49,996 nt of DNA from Saccharicrinis sp. GTDB lineage: Bacteria; Bacteroidota; Bacteroidia; Bacteroidales; Marinilabiliaceae. The stretch is taken from the NCBI GenBank assembly GCA_024635555.1, contig JAGXIO010000256.1, positions 1-49,996 of the forward strand. Reading direction: 5' to 3'. Position 1 is the stretch's first letter, and each line of letters starts with the position of its first letter. Below the pieces are notes generated by a model that saw only the letters and a program-made list of their open reading frames with translations, was not told where the DNA came from and ran no database searches. Below, piece by piece: positions 1-8,676 of this stretch. A program made the translations under genes and the position numbers.

Positions 1-90
1 AACAAAATGCCAACTTTGGAACCCATCGAATGATGGATAATTATCCAAAGCAGACTCCAAAAACAACAAATTACGAATCAATTGTATCAT
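1..90 (-). CDS. Possible N-terminal fragment of an unidentified protein, cut by the window edge
   Basis: Reading leftward from an ATG at 88-90, 30 codons run open to the window edge. The start is MIQLIRNLLFLESALDNYPS and the fragment continues with aromatic residues (FDGFQSWHFV). There is no other plausible gene between it and the glycerophosphotransferase-like gene to its right, and the direction is the same, so it could be the next gene of that surface-polysaccharide group. An in-frame stop lies 15 bases upstream of the ATG, so this is the first available ATG. No family is recognisable from 30 residues and it may be chance; confidence is low. Confidence 0.35.
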   Translation of the reverse strand, partial: MIQLIRNLLFLESALDNYPSFDGFQSWHFV

Positions 91-150
91 AAATAATCGG
101 GAACTTCAATTTTTTATGTAGTTTGCGGATATGAGGTAATATAATTCTTA

Positions 151-185
151 AAAAACATCCGGCAACTCTTAGCTGGATGTTTTTA
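151..185 (-). terminator. Rho-independent terminator overlapping the stop of the glycerophosphotransferase-like gene
   Basis: The arms AAAAACATCC-GGC and GC-TGGATGTTTTT pair around a loop of about 8 bases. Read on the minus strand the hairpin is followed by a run of T. The TAA stop at 169-171 sits in the loop. Because both flanks are A/T runs it could work in both directions. Confidence 0.7.
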
Positions 186-1281
186 GTTTAAACTCTTCTA
201 ATATGTCGGCAATACGTTCCGATACTTTACCATCCACCCTACCTACAATTTTGTCGCATATCTCCTTACGCTCCAATTCTTTACGCTCCGGGTGTTTTAA
301 TTCATCAACAACAACATCTTTTAGCTCAGCGTATTTGTAAACATAAGTACCCACTTGACGATACTGATCCATGTTAGGATCCAGTCTTTTTCTGATTTTT
401 GACTTAAACAACCTGTACGATAGTCTATACTTAACGTTTCGGTTTATAACAACTGGTTTGTTTAATGCTGCAAATTCAAATATTGCCGACGATTCATCCG
501 ATACCATTATATCGGCAACTGCCATAAAAGGATTTAAATCAAAATCTTTACTCCCTGCGAAATAAACGTTTGTATAAGTATCCCAATGTGCAAACTTTTT
601 TAAATGATGCTTATACGTTTTACGTTGCAACGAAAAAAAATGTGGCTTAACTATCACGTTATATCCCTCAAAATGAGCAGGAAAACTTTTGTCCATATTT
701 TCTATTGAACTGGGATAAAAGGTAGGCGCATACAAAATGGTTTTTTTTTGAGGATCCAAATTGAGACGTTTTACCAAATTTTCTTTATCCTCATCCGTTA
801 AATTTACAGCCGTATCCAGCTTGGCAAATCCCACATTGTATAAATTGCAATTGGTATCTGGGAAAAGTTCCATTATTTTATCTACTCTTTTCTGCCCCTC
901 AATAAACCTTATATCGTGGCTGTTCAAGGTTTCGCTATAATATCCCGCTTTTGTTCCGATACCATGTACAATCGAAACACTATATTGATAATTAATTTTA
1001 AAGCCAGGGAAACCATTACCGCCATTTATCATGTAGGTACATTCTATAGCCTCATCATCAGGATTAAACACTTTGTATGCAAACCCATTCGTATCACAAA
1101 AATCCTCTGCTATTTTGTTTTGGTCGGGTAAATCCTTAGCCATCAACATAAACAGGATTTTTTTTTCCCTTTTTTTAAGCTCCTTTGCAACAGGATAAAA
1201 CTGAGGGATAAAGTACAAGTGTTGAGATACAAATAAGGCGTAGTATCTTTCGTTTGGGTTATTCAAGTCCATAGTGTTCAT
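169..1281 (-). CDS. CDP-glycerol glycerophosphotransferase-like protein
   Basis: A 370-residue protein resembling the CDP-glycerol:poly(glycerophosphate) glycerophosphotransferase family (TagB/TagF type), which moves polyol-phosphate from a CDP-activated donor onto cell-surface glycans. Family-like signatures are KKTILYAPTFYPSS near the middle and a C-terminal D-I-M-V-S-D-E-S-S-A-I-F-E-F stretch followed by NKPVV, typical of the GT-B nucleotide-binding half. It is shorter than TagF and lacks an extra N-terminal domain. No signal peptide is visible, so it is probably cytoplasmic or membrane-associated. Its ATG overlaps the TGA of a degraded upstream reading frame (ATGA at 1278-1281), a mark of a former operon with licD. 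Donor and acceptor cannot be told from sequence. Confidence 0.8.
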   Translation of the reverse strand: MNTMDLNNPNERYYALFVSQHLYFIPQFYPVAKELKKREKKILFMLMAKDLPDQNKIAEDFCDTNGFAYKVFNPDDEAIECTYMINGGNGFPGFKINYQYSVSIVHGIGTKAGYYSETLNSHDIRFIEGQKRVDKIMELFPDTNCNLYNVGFAKLDTAVNLTDEDKENLVKRLNLDPQKKTILYAPTFYPSSIENMDKSFPAHFEGYNVIVKPHFFSLQRKTYKHHLKKFAHWDTYTNVYFAGSKDFDLNPFMAVADIMVSDESSAIFEFAALNKPVVINRNVKYRLSYRLFKSKIRKRLDPNMDQYRQVGTYVYKYAELKDVVVDELKHPERKELERKEICDKIVGRVDGKVSERIADILEEFKLKTSS

Positions 1282-1699
1282 AAATAATCTTTAACATTTT
1301 TATGGTTGCATTTTTCAAAGGGCAAAATTCGGTATGCGTGCATCATACGATTTTTTTCATCAGCAATTTCTTTATATAATTTTTCGGGATTAATGAAGCA
1401 TTCTATTGATAAACAAATTCGTATCACTATAATCAAATCTAAAGAATCATCAAAAATATGTTGTCGGGCAGTTCCTCGCTACAGACTGCCATAAATTTTT
1501 CATACTCGGGACGGGTCATACAAATATCCAAATCGTCATCCCACGGCATAAAGCTATTATGCCTTACCGCACCCAATAAAGTACCCGCATCGCGCCAATA
1601 TTTTATGCTGTGTTTTTGACAAATTAAATCAATACTTTTTAGTATTTCCAACATTACTAATTGCGCCTGTATTAGGGGGTTATCTGCCTTCTCTCTTAC
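1278..1699 (-). pseudogene. Broken licD-family gene (frameshifted and shortened)
   Basis: The minus strand at 1439-1654 encodes a clear LicD N-terminus, with KYWRDAGTLLGAVRH followed by PWDDDLDI, the DDD.D metal-binding signature of LicD phosphocholine/polyol-phosphate transferases. The frame then stops after LPDNIFLMIL. A second frame (-1 shift at the T run near 1455) stays open for about 60 codons, ends NPEKLYKEIADEKNRMM..LPFEKCNHKNVKDYL, and its TGA overlaps the next ATG, as a real gene end would. The LicD reading also extends upstream (NPLIQAQLV) to an in-frame TAG at about 1697-1699 with no ATG. About 130 codons remain against 250 or more in the family, so this looks like a decayed gene with an internal deletion rather than a single sequencing error. 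Confidence 0.7.
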
Positions 1700-1757
1700 C
1701 CTCTAATCGTACATATAGTCTTATATTATATTCCACCCTACTTCCTACTCCAAACTC

Positions 1758-2876
1758 TTATAAGATCTCCTTGTAAGCACTTATCATATCTGCAACTAAC
1801 TTCTTTTCTCCAAACTTTAAAGCCTGCACGTATCCTTTATTTATCATATCCGTTCGTACCTCAACCGATTCAATAGTTTTTTTTAACGTTTCCACCATCT
1901 CTTCGTTGTTACCATACTCCACATACTTGGCAGCATTTCCACCTACCTCAGGAAAACAGCTACCTTTGGATGTAATAACCGGTGTTCCAGAATTTAAAGC
2001 TTCCAGTATCGGAATCCCAAAACCCTCAAACAAGCTTGGGTAAACAAATGCTAAAGAAGACTGGTATAGAGAAGGCAATTCATTGGTTAAAACATCATGC
2101 AAAAGAATAACTTGCGATTGCATATTATTATTTGAAATAAAACGATGAAGTTGTTTGACATAATCGGTAGGTCTACCCACAATTACAACCGGTAAATCAA
2201 TCTTTCCATGGTGCAGAGCCTCCAGGATACCAAGTGCATTTTTCCGCTTTTCAATAGTTCCTACATAAAGTAGAAACTGCTGCGGCAAATTATACTTTTC
2301 CCTGACTTGAGCTTTTTGTAGTTCATTGACCTTATTGTAATAAATGGGATTGCATCCCTGATATATCACTCTAAATTTTTCTTCAGGCACGTTGTAATAC
2401 TTTATTACATCACGTTTTGACTGTTCACTAATAGCCACAATCAAATCAGATACCTCACATGCATGTTTGTACTTTTTATTAAAAATAAAACGATATGAGG
2501 CAGAAAAAAGCTCAGGATAATTTAAAAAGATAACATCATGCATGGTTACAACAGATTTAACGCCTGTTTTTTTAATGCTCAGTGGTAGTTCATGGCTCAA
2601 ACCATGATAAATATCTAAGTTACACTCACGTATATTTTTGGTAATTCCGTACGATCGCCAAATGGAATTCATTTTTTTATAAAAAAAAGACTTCGGCGAA
2701 ACCACTGAAGTATTGCTTGCAAAATCGAAACTTACACCTTGCTTATCCTTATTTTTAAATAGTACATACTCATTTTCAGGAGCATGCTTACTCAAATTAC
2801 TTATTAAACTTCTGCTATAATTACCTAAACCACTTCCGTTAAAGAAAGCGCGTTTGGCATCGAAACCAATTCTCAT
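1758..2876 (-). CDS. GT4-family glycosyltransferase
   Basis: A retaining GT-B glycosyltransferase of family 4 (WbaZ/mannosyltransferase-like), about 372 residues. The N-terminus MRIGFDAKRAFFNGSGLGNY is the usual start with a donor/acceptor glycine loop, so I start at the internal ATG at 2874-2876 rather than the longer open frame to 3002, whose extra residues look non-coding and cover a terminator. The C-terminal half has GTIEKRKN, PVVIVGRP, and the E-x7-E region FEGFGIPILEALNSGTPVITS followed by PEVGGNAA. Likely adds a hexose to O-antigen or capsule repeat units on the cytoplasmic face. It shares orientation with the licD remnant and glycerophosphotransferase-like gene downstream, so all belong to one surface-glycan locus. 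The exact sugar is not predictable. Confidence 0.85.
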   Translation of the reverse strand: MRIGFDAKRAFFNGSGLGNYSRSLISNLSKHAPENEYVLFKNKDKQGVSFDFASNTSVVSPKSFFYKKMNSIWRSYGITKNIRECNLDIYHGLSHELPLSIKKTGVKSVVTMHDVIFLNYPELFSASYRFIFNKKYKHACEVSDLIVAISEQSKRDVIKYYNVPEEKFRVIYQGCNPIYYNKVNELQKAQVREKYNLPQQFLLYVGTIEKRKNALGILEALHHGKIDLPVVIVGRPTDYVKQLHRFISNNNMQSQVILLHDVLTNELPSLYQSSLAFVYPSLFEGFGIPILEALNSGTPVITSKGSCFPEVGGNAAKYVEYGNNEEMVETLKKTIESVEVRTDMINKGYVQALKFGEKKLVADMISAYKEIL

Positions 2877-2948
2877 ATTCAATTGAAACAAAATATTTTG
2901 CGCTAAATTACAAAAATTAACACACTTCCGGAGTTTCATGGTTCGAAA

Positions 2949-2979
2949 TAAAAAAAGGCAGATGTAAGTATCATCTGCC
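2949..2979 (-). terminator. Rho-independent terminator of the helical lipoprotein gene
   Basis: GGCAGATG and CATCTGCC form a perfect 8-bp stem around a 7-base loop (2957-2979). On the minus strand it is followed by seven T. It lies 37 bases past the lipoprotein stop and before the GT4 start, separating the two transcription units. Confidence 0.85.
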
Positions 2980-3015
2980 TCAATCAACAATTTGTTACAC
3001 AACTAACACATTCTT

Positions 3016-3459
3016 TTATTTCTTACTTTTCTCTCTCAACGATTGTTTTAGTTCGTTAAATTCTTTCTTAATGTCATCTCCTAATTCTTCCATGTTTTCG
3101 TCAATGTCATCAGCGGTTCTGTCGGTCCATTTTTTAATGTTATCGCGCAGCTTGCGAGTTTCCTCCTGAATATTGTTAACAGCTTCTCTCGTCTCACTTT
3201 TAACATTGTTACCCTCTTTGTTCATATCGTCGCGAATATCTTCCATCGATTCGTCAAACTTATCGAGTTCCTTTTCTACTTTCTCCGAAAATTCCGGATC
3301 GTCCTCCGAGATATTATCCAGCCTGTCATTTAATTTTTCGAGTTCGGTTTTGGCCTTTTCCAATGGAGTTTCTTTTTTGGTATTCTCGCAACCATAAAAA
3401 ATACCCACCATAAATAAAGCGGCAATTGCAACTGTTATGCTAAATTTAGTCTTCATCAT
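3016..3459 (-). CDS. Small coiled-coil lipoprotein
   Basis: A protein of about 147 residues. I start at the MMKTKF pair (3454-3459), which gives a classic lipoprotein signal: two lysines, a hydrophobic stretch (ITVAIAALFMVGIFYG) and Cys at about residue 24. The longer open frame has an implausible N-terminus. The mature part is highly charged and helical, with regular E/K/D and L spacing (EKAKTELEKLNDRLDNI, then several NI/DDI heptads), suggesting a coiled coil in the periplasm. There is no recognisable catalytic motif. It has its own strong terminator and sits downstream of a phosphorelay operon with a 214-base gap, so it is probably a separate transcription unit. Function unknown; an envelope stress role is only a guess. 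Confidence 0.75.
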   Translation of the reverse strand: MMKTKFSITVAIAALFMVGIFYGCENTKKETPLEKAKTELEKLNDRLDNISEDDPEFSEKVEKELDKFDESMEDIRDDMNKEGNNVKSETREAVNNIQEETRKLRDNIKKWTDRTADDIDENMEELGDDIKKEFNELKQSLREKSKK

Positions 3460-3673
3460 TTTGATAGTTTTTAAGTTTAAAAATTTGTTTAACGATAACC
3501 AATATCTCAAAACAATGCCAAAAGACACAATGCCTCGCCTGTGCTTTTGTAAAGTCTTGATTATCTGAATCTTTTACTGTGATTAATTTTATTTTTAATA
3601 ATTTTTATGCGCTAGAAAAAATCGAATGGGGTGTGAAGCGAATTACTCAATCTGTATATAATTAACGAATGAT

Positions 3674-4063
3674 TTAGTGTTTAATCAACAGTTCCAAAAA
3701 ATCGATCGAAATGGGTTTTTGAAGAAAGGCGCTCACAAAAGGATACTGCATAACCCTGTCGCGATCTTCCTTTTTTTTGGATGAGGTGCAAACATAAATC
3801 TCAACGGTTTTTTTCTTTTCTTTAAGTAATTGAAAGCGCCTTAAAAATTCAAAACCGTCCATTAGCGGCATATATAGGTCGAGCACTATATACTTGGGCA
3901 GTTCCTCCATCGATTTCGAATTAAGATAATCCAGCCCGTCGTTCGCATCATTAAAATAAACGAAATAATCTGCCAGCTTTTTTTGCTCCATTATTAGGTT
4001 ATAATTTTCCACTAAGCTTTTATCATCGTCTATAAATACTATTTTTCTATATTTCTCTTTCAT
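3674..4063 (-). CDS. Single-domain response regulator (CheY-like receiver)
   Basis: 129 residues forming one receiver domain: acidic pocket IDDDK (residues 11-15), phospho-acceptor Asp62 in IVLDLYMPLMDG, Thr/Ser switch in VCTSSK, and the conserved Lys in FLQKP. There is no output domain, so it acts as a phosphate shuttle or sink, or by protein contact. It is the last gene of a minus-strand run behind the hybrid kinase and the sigma-54 activator (103-base gap), suggesting it takes part in the same phosphorelay through the kinase HPt domain. The spacer ahead of it holds a short duplicated ACCAACATGTGTACC motif (4100-4133). Confidence 0.88.
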   Translation of the reverse strand: MKEKYRKIVFIDDDKSLVENYNLIMEQKKLADYFVYFNDANDGLDYLNSKSMEELPKYIVLDLYMPLMDGFEFLRRFQLLKEKKKTVEIYVCTSSKKKEDRDRVMQYPFVSAFLQKPISIDFLELLIKH

Positions 4064-4166
4064 TTTTATCCTCCATTCCTTTCATGATTCCGGTATTAAT
4101 TTACCAACATGTGTACCTTACCAACATGTGTACCAAAAAGGAAAAGGAGATTTTTAAAAGAGGACA

Positions 4167-5525
4167 TTACATATCAATATCGTACAATTTTATTTTATTA
4201 TAAAGCGTTTTTCGGTTGATGTTTAGCATTTCGGCTGCCTTTGATTTGTTGTAACCCGCCTCCTGGATGGTTTTTACAATTAATTGTTTTTCTATTTCGT
4301 AAGAAGCATTTTTTAAAATGGAGTTCGATTCAACTTCCATTGCTCCGTTTAGCAAATGGGTGCTGGGCTCCGGATATAGTATTTCGCTTGGTAATACATC
4401 CTTTTCTATCCGATCGCCGTTGCTCATGAGTACCGAGCGCTTAACCACGTTTTTTAGCTCGCGCAAGTTACCATACCACGGATATTTCATGATTATCTGC
4501 TCCACTTCGGGCGAAAAACCTGATATTACCGTGTTTAAGTCGGCATTGGCCATTTTTAAAAAATGGGATGCAAACAAAAGTATATCCTGTGCTCTGTTGC
4601 GCAGAGCCGGGAGTTTAATGTTAAACTCGTTTAATCGGTGAAACAAGTCCTCTCTGAATTTATTTTCTTGTAATTCTGCATGTAAATTCTCGTTGGTGGC
4701 GGTAATTATCCGTATGTCGATGTTCTGCGATACTTTATCGCCAACTTTAGATACCACACGCTCCTGCACTACCCGCAACAACTTTAATTGTATATCATAG
4801 CTTAGGTTCCCTATTTCATCCAGAAACAAGGTTCCGCCATCTGCACGCTGAAAAACACCTTCTTTGTCGTTTATGGCACCGGTAAAAGAACCTTTCACAT
4901 GGCCAAACAACTCACTATTAGCCAACTCCTTGGGTATGGCGCCACAATCAATGGCCACAAAAGGCTTACTTTTACGCTCACTATTTTCGTGTATAAACCT
5001 TGCTATATACTCTTTACCCGTTCCGGTTTCGCCCTCAATAATTACCGACATATTAGTGGGCGCTACTCTTTTGGCCTGTGCCATCACCTGTTTTATTTGC
5101 GAACTCTCGCCTACAATAAAATCGCTGTGCAAATGACTTGACACTTCAGTTGTTTTTGAAGGTGCTTTTTCTTCAAAAAGCTTATTCACCAAATTAATTA
5201 ATTCGTCTTGTTGTATTGGTTTGGTAATGTAATCTGTAGCGCCAAGTTTCATTAACTGAACGGCAACTTTTACATCGGCATAGGCAGTAATAATTATAAC
5301 CGGCGTATTCGGCTTTTGAATTTTGATTTTTTTCAACAACTCTAAACCACTGGTATCTGGCAAACGGAAATCACAAAGCACCAAATCAAAATTTTGCTTT
5401 TTGAGTAGGTCATTGGCACTTTGGCCAGAAAAAGCAACATGAACAACATAGTTGTTTTTCTCCAGATACTTTTTTAATATTTCGCAAATAAAAGTATCGT
5501 CGTCTATTAGTAGTATTTTCTTCAT
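4167..5525 (-). CDS. Sigma-54-dependent response regulator (NtrC family)
   Basis: 452 residues in the full NtrC order. Residues 1-120 are a receiver domain with phospho-acceptor Asp52 (LVLCDFRLP). Residues about 135-370 are an AAA+ ATPase with Walker A GETGTGKE (165-172), the sigma-54 contact loop GSFTGA (212-217; the usual form is GAFTGA) and Walker B GTLFLDEIG. The C-terminus is a Fis-type helix-turn-helix (NKSKAAEMLNINRKTLYNKI). When phosphorylated it should remodel RNA polymerase-sigma54 at -24/-12 promoters. It starts 4 bases after the kinase stop, so the two are co-transcribed and almost certainly cognate. Targets are not shown directly; see the findings for -24/-12-like sites nearby. 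Confidence 0.95.
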   Translation of the reverse strand: MKKILLIDDDTFICEILKKYLEKNNYVVHVAFSGQSANDLLKKQNFDLVLCDFRLPDTSGLELLKKIKIQKPNTPVIIITAYADVKVAVQLMKLGATDYITKPIQQDELINLVNKLFEEKAPSKTTEVSSHLHSDFIVGESSQIKQVMAQAKRVAPTNMSVIIEGETGTGKEYIARFIHENSERKSKPFVAIDCGAIPKELANSELFGHVKGSFTGAINDKEGVFQRADGGTLFLDEIGNLSYDIQLKLLRVVQERVVSKVGDKVSQNIDIRIITATNENLHAELQENKFREDLFHRLNEFNIKLPALRNRAQDILLFASHFLKMANADLNTVISGFSPEVEQIIMKYPWYGNLRELKNVVKRSVLMSNGDRIEKDVLPSEILYPEPSTHLLNGAMEVESNSILKNASYEIEKQLIVKTIQEAGYNKSKAAEMLNINRKTLYNKIKLYDIDM

Positions 5526-5529
5526 CAGT

Positions 5530-7980
5530 TTATTTTTGCTTTGCGGCTTTTGCTTTATTTATAGCTTTGTTAATCATTTTCAGGGTGTTTTCAGCTAATA
5601 CCGGCAGCGTATCATATTTTTCGTCCCATAAGGCCAACCTTTCTATTTCCTCAAAAGTAGATGCTATTTTGTTCATTCCAAAATATTTGAAGGATGGAAT
5701 AGCCTTGTGCGATCTTTCGCCCAGTGTTTTCCAATCACGACTCACAATATTTTTGCTAAAACAATCCCCTAATGCTTCCGCATTTTCAATAAAATTATCA
5801 ATCATTTTATTATAAAAATCTTTATCGTCTTCAGCTGTTCGTATTAATTCGTTGGTGTCAAACACATCATCCTGGCCTCGCTGTTTAGGCTTTTGCACCT
5901 TGCAGGCAGCTTCTTCAGTTGTGTTCACAGGCGGCTTAATAGATAAGGTATTGCACAATTTATCATAAAGCTCCTTTTCGCAAATAGGTTTAATTAAATA
6001 ATCATTAAACCCGGCTTTAAGGTTTTTTTTAATATCGCTTATAAGTGCATTGGCCGTAATACATAAAAATGGTGTTTTTTGATTGGGACCATCCTTCAGG
6101 GCTCTTATGTCTTTTATTACTTGAACACCATTTTTTTTGGGCATATTAATGTCGAGCAATACAATATCATACTTATATTTCTTTAGTTCCTTCAAGGCTT
6201 GAGATCCATCGTTTACCAGCACATAATCCATTTCCCAGCTTTTAAATATCATGTCGCTGAGTAATAAGGTATGTTCATCGTCATCAGCAATCAGTATTGT
6301 TTTATTTCTAAGATGTTTTTTAGATAGATCAAAACTATTTTCTTTTTCAATATTATCGCTTGGGTTGCCCTTTTTTAAAGGTACTTCCAACGAAAAATCG
6401 GAACCTACGTTGCGTTTGCTTTTTACCTGAATAGTTCCATTGAGTAGTTGGCTCATTTTTTTACTGATTCCCAAACCCAAGCCTGCCCCGCTACGCAAAT
6501 TTTGAGTACGATCATTACCTTGTTCAAACATATCAAAAATATAAGGCAAATCTTTAGTTGCTATACCCTTTCCGGTATCCGAAACTGTAAAAAACAATTC
6601 AACACTTTTATCTAGGTCTTTTTTCAAACCGCAATAAAATTTAACGCTGCCTTTGTCCGTGAATTTTATGGCATTTACCAACATATTCATCAAAATCTGA
6701 CGTAACCTGAACGGGTCTCCAATCAAAGTATCCGGCACTAAGGGATCCTTCTCCACAGTGAATTCCAGATTCTTTTTTTTTGCTTCAATAGAAAAGATTT
6801 CATCGAGTTCGTTGATTAGTTCAGGCAACGAAAACGGTATATCCTCAATATAAACCTTACCCATTCCTAATTTAAATAAAAACACAATTTCATTAACCAG
6901 GTGAAGCAGTTGGTCAGATGCTTTTTTTATGAGTCCCAATTGATGCCATTGCTCATCGGACAAGTTGGTTTTAAAGAGCTGCTCGGTAAAACCGTTAATT
7001 GCATTTAGCGGCGTGCGTATTTCGTGGCTTATATTTGCAATAAAAATCGATTTTGCTTTATTGGCGCTTTGTGCATCTTTCTTGGCCTTTTTCAAACGTT
7101 CCTCAACTTCCTTATCCTGAGTTACATTTTGAACAATCAAAACGCCGGCAACCGTATTCCCATTTGCGTCGCTTATGGGTTTGGCAACCAAATAATACAA
7201 CTGGTTTTTAAAACGTACTTCACCTTCGGTGGCTTCGCCGCTTATGGCCTTATGGTAAAAGGGAAACAGGCTACGCTGTGTCTTCTTATCCATCACCTCA
7301 AACAGTGTTTTTCCTACTAATTCACTGTTTGATAGGTTAAAACGTTCCTTTTCGCGACCGCCTACCATAATGTAACAGTAATTTTTATCAAAAAGATAAA
7401 CGTCAATACCCGGCAGACTATCCAACATAACTCTCTGGTAATCGGCAAGTTCCTGTTCGCGGTTATTTTTAAACGTTAAGTATAATATAATTCGATCGTC
7501 GCTAAAATTACTGGCTTTGGCATCCACCTCAAATCGGCAATGACTTTGCACACCATCCCCGGATTGAAAGTTTAATTCAACGGCATGGTTGGTCAGGGTA
7601 CGCCGCGCTTGAATAATGCAGTCATTAAATTTAACAAGATCCGCCTGGTTCATCAGCTCGCTTATAAAAATATTGCTTTTTACACCTTTTAGCGAACCTG
7701 GGAAAAAATATGCTGGTCCCGCACACTGATGAATTTTAAATTGCGAATCACAAATAATAATTCCATCGTAACGTATGTTCTGCAACTGCACACTATTTGT
7801 GGTTGCACAACCCGCTCCTTTTAACTTAAGCAAACGTATTTTTTCCGATTGATTAAAAAGCCAGCTTTCAATATCCTCCAATTCGGTAACTGAACTATTT
7901 TCAGCATTTATGAAGTCGTCTATTTGGGCACTTACCGCATGAAGCTGCTGCTCCAATTTGTTGTATTTATTACGCATCAA
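5530..7980 (-). CDS. Soluble hybrid histidine kinase with PAS, REC and HPt domains
   Basis: 816 residues with no membrane segment, so a cytoplasmic sensor. Order: N-terminal helix and a PAS-like region (about 65-170), a second PAS/PAC (about 183-290), HisKA with phospho-His319 (FIANISHEIRTPLNAI), HATPase with N box around Asn436 and G boxes DTGKGIA and GAGLGLGIS, receiver with Asp610 (DIVLLDINMP), and a C-terminal HPt with His758 (RSHKAIPSFKYFGM). The domain order allows an internal His-Asp-His relay from which the downstream NtrC-type regulator and single receiver could be phosphorylated. It is first in the operon. The signal sensed is unknown; PAS domains could bind a small ligand or cofactor, but no haem or flavin signature is obvious. 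Confidence 0.95.
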   Translation of the reverse strand: MMRNKYNKLEQQLHAVSAQIDDFINAENSSVTELEDIESWLFNQSEKIRLLKLKGAGCATTNSVQLQNIRYDGIIICDSQFKIHQCAGPAYFFPGSLKGVKSNIFISELMNQADLVKFNDCIIQARRTLTNHAVELNFQSGDGVQSHCRFEVDAKASNFSDDRIILYLTFKNNREQELADYQRVMLDSLPGIDVYLFDKNYCYIMVGGREKERFNLSNSELVGKTLFEVMDKKTQRSLFPFYHKAISGEATEGEVRFKNQLYYLVAKPISDANGNTVAGVLIVQNVTQDKEVEERLKKAKKDAQSANKAKSIFIANISHEIRTPLNAINGFTEQLFKTNLSDEQWHQLGLIKKASDQLLHLVNEIVFLFKLGMGKVYIEDIPFSLPELINELDEIFSIEAKKKNLEFTVEKDPLVPDTLIGDPFRLRQILMNMLVNAIKFTDKGSVKFYCGLKKDLDKSVELFFTVSDTGKGIATKDLPYIFDMFEQGNDRTQNLRSGAGLGLGISKKMSQLLNGTIQVKSKRNVGSDFSLEVPLKKGNPSDNIEKENSFDLSKKHLRNKTILIADDDEHTLLLSDMIFKSWEMDYVLVNDGSQALKELKKYKYDIVLLDINMPKKNGVQVIKDIRALKDGPNQKTPFLCITANALISDIKKNLKAGFNDYLIKPICEKELYDKLCNTLSIKPPVNTTEEAACKVQKPKQRGQDDVFDTNELIRTAEDDKDFYNKMIDNFIENAEALGDCFSKNIVSRDWKTLGERSHKAIPSFKYFGMNKIASTFEEIERLALWDEKYDTLPVLAENTLKMINKAINKAKAAKQK

Positions 7981-8358
7981 TAATGGTGTAAACTTGTGTT
8001 GTTGGTTGAAAGTTTATATAGTAAATCGATGGAAATACTGGCTGAATTAAAGCAAGCAAATTACGTATTTTTTACAGAAAAACCATGAAACTTCATTGCT
8101 TACAAAGCATAAACATTTATAATTAGATGTAAATAAGTGAGTAGACTTATCCCCACCTTGTATAAAACAAGTATCCACAAAAATTAACTTCAGATTTCGA
8201 TAATTACGATAACATTCTGGGATACTTGGTGTCAATATACTTAAAATAAACTTGTTACAGAAATTTATTAGTCATAACTTATATTGCATAATCTGTCCTA
8301 AACCCTCCATTGCCTGGTTATTGCATTTGTTATGTTGTTTCACTAAAATTAGCATATT
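7981..8358. other. Intergenic region between the divergent kinase operon and small membrane protein gene
   Basis: This 378-base divergent spacer should carry promoters for both directions. I see no protein-coding sequence I trust; the minus-strand open frame at 8047-8235 has no family features. It holds a 9-bp inverted repeat, CAAGTATCC (8168-8176) and GGATACTTG (8220-8228), separated by 43 bases, and two single-mismatch DnaA-box-like sequences, TTATCCCCA (8148) and GTATCCACA (8171). Their role is unclear. Confidence 0.5.
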
Positions 8359-8559
8359 ATGAAAGTATTAGGAATAGTATTAGTTATCCTCGGGATTATA
8401 GGTGTTGTTGTATTTGGAATACAAGCCATTAACGATTCCGAATCGTTTAGTTTATTAGGATTGGACATAGCCGTGAGCAAAGCCAATTGGACACCTTTAA
8501 TTGTAAGTGCCATTGTTACGATGGTGGGAGCATTTATGACTACCCGAAAGGCCAATTGA
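8359..8559 (+). CDS. Small two-helix membrane protein
   Basis: 66 residues. The N-terminal hydrophobic segment (VLGIVLVILGIIGVVVFGI, about 3-21) and a second near the C-terminus (WTPLIVSAIVTMVGAFM, about 45-61) flank a short polar loop with NDSESFSLLG. The C-terminus ends in basic residues (TTRKAN), suggesting both ends face the cytoplasm. No catalytic motif and no confident family. It is the first of several small membrane or stress proteins in this part of the window (CsbD, Lmo0937-like, DUF1328), so a role in envelope stress is plausible but inferred only from the neighbourhood. Confidence 0.75.
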   Translation: MKVLGIVLVILGIIGVVVFGIQAINDSESFSLLGLDIAVSKANWTPLIVSAIVTMVGAFMTTRKAN

Positions 8560-8676
8560 TAACATTTCGCATTGGGTAAAAACTATTTTGCTATTTACCA
8601 AGTTGGATATATAAATTGTAATTTGGTTTATTCCGAAATAGCATATTCAAATCCATACAGGAATTAAAGTAGCATT

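Noticed and set aside
8148-8179. TTATCCCCA and GTATCCACA near the kinase promoter, considered as a second origin
   Set aside because: Each has one mismatch, there is no long AT-rich stretch with boxes, and no gene-direction change suggests an origin there.
8047-8235. Open frame of 62 codons on the minus strand upstream of the kinase
   Set aside because: No recognisable domain or signal; it is Cys-rich and low in typical structure, and it sits in a divergent promoter gap.
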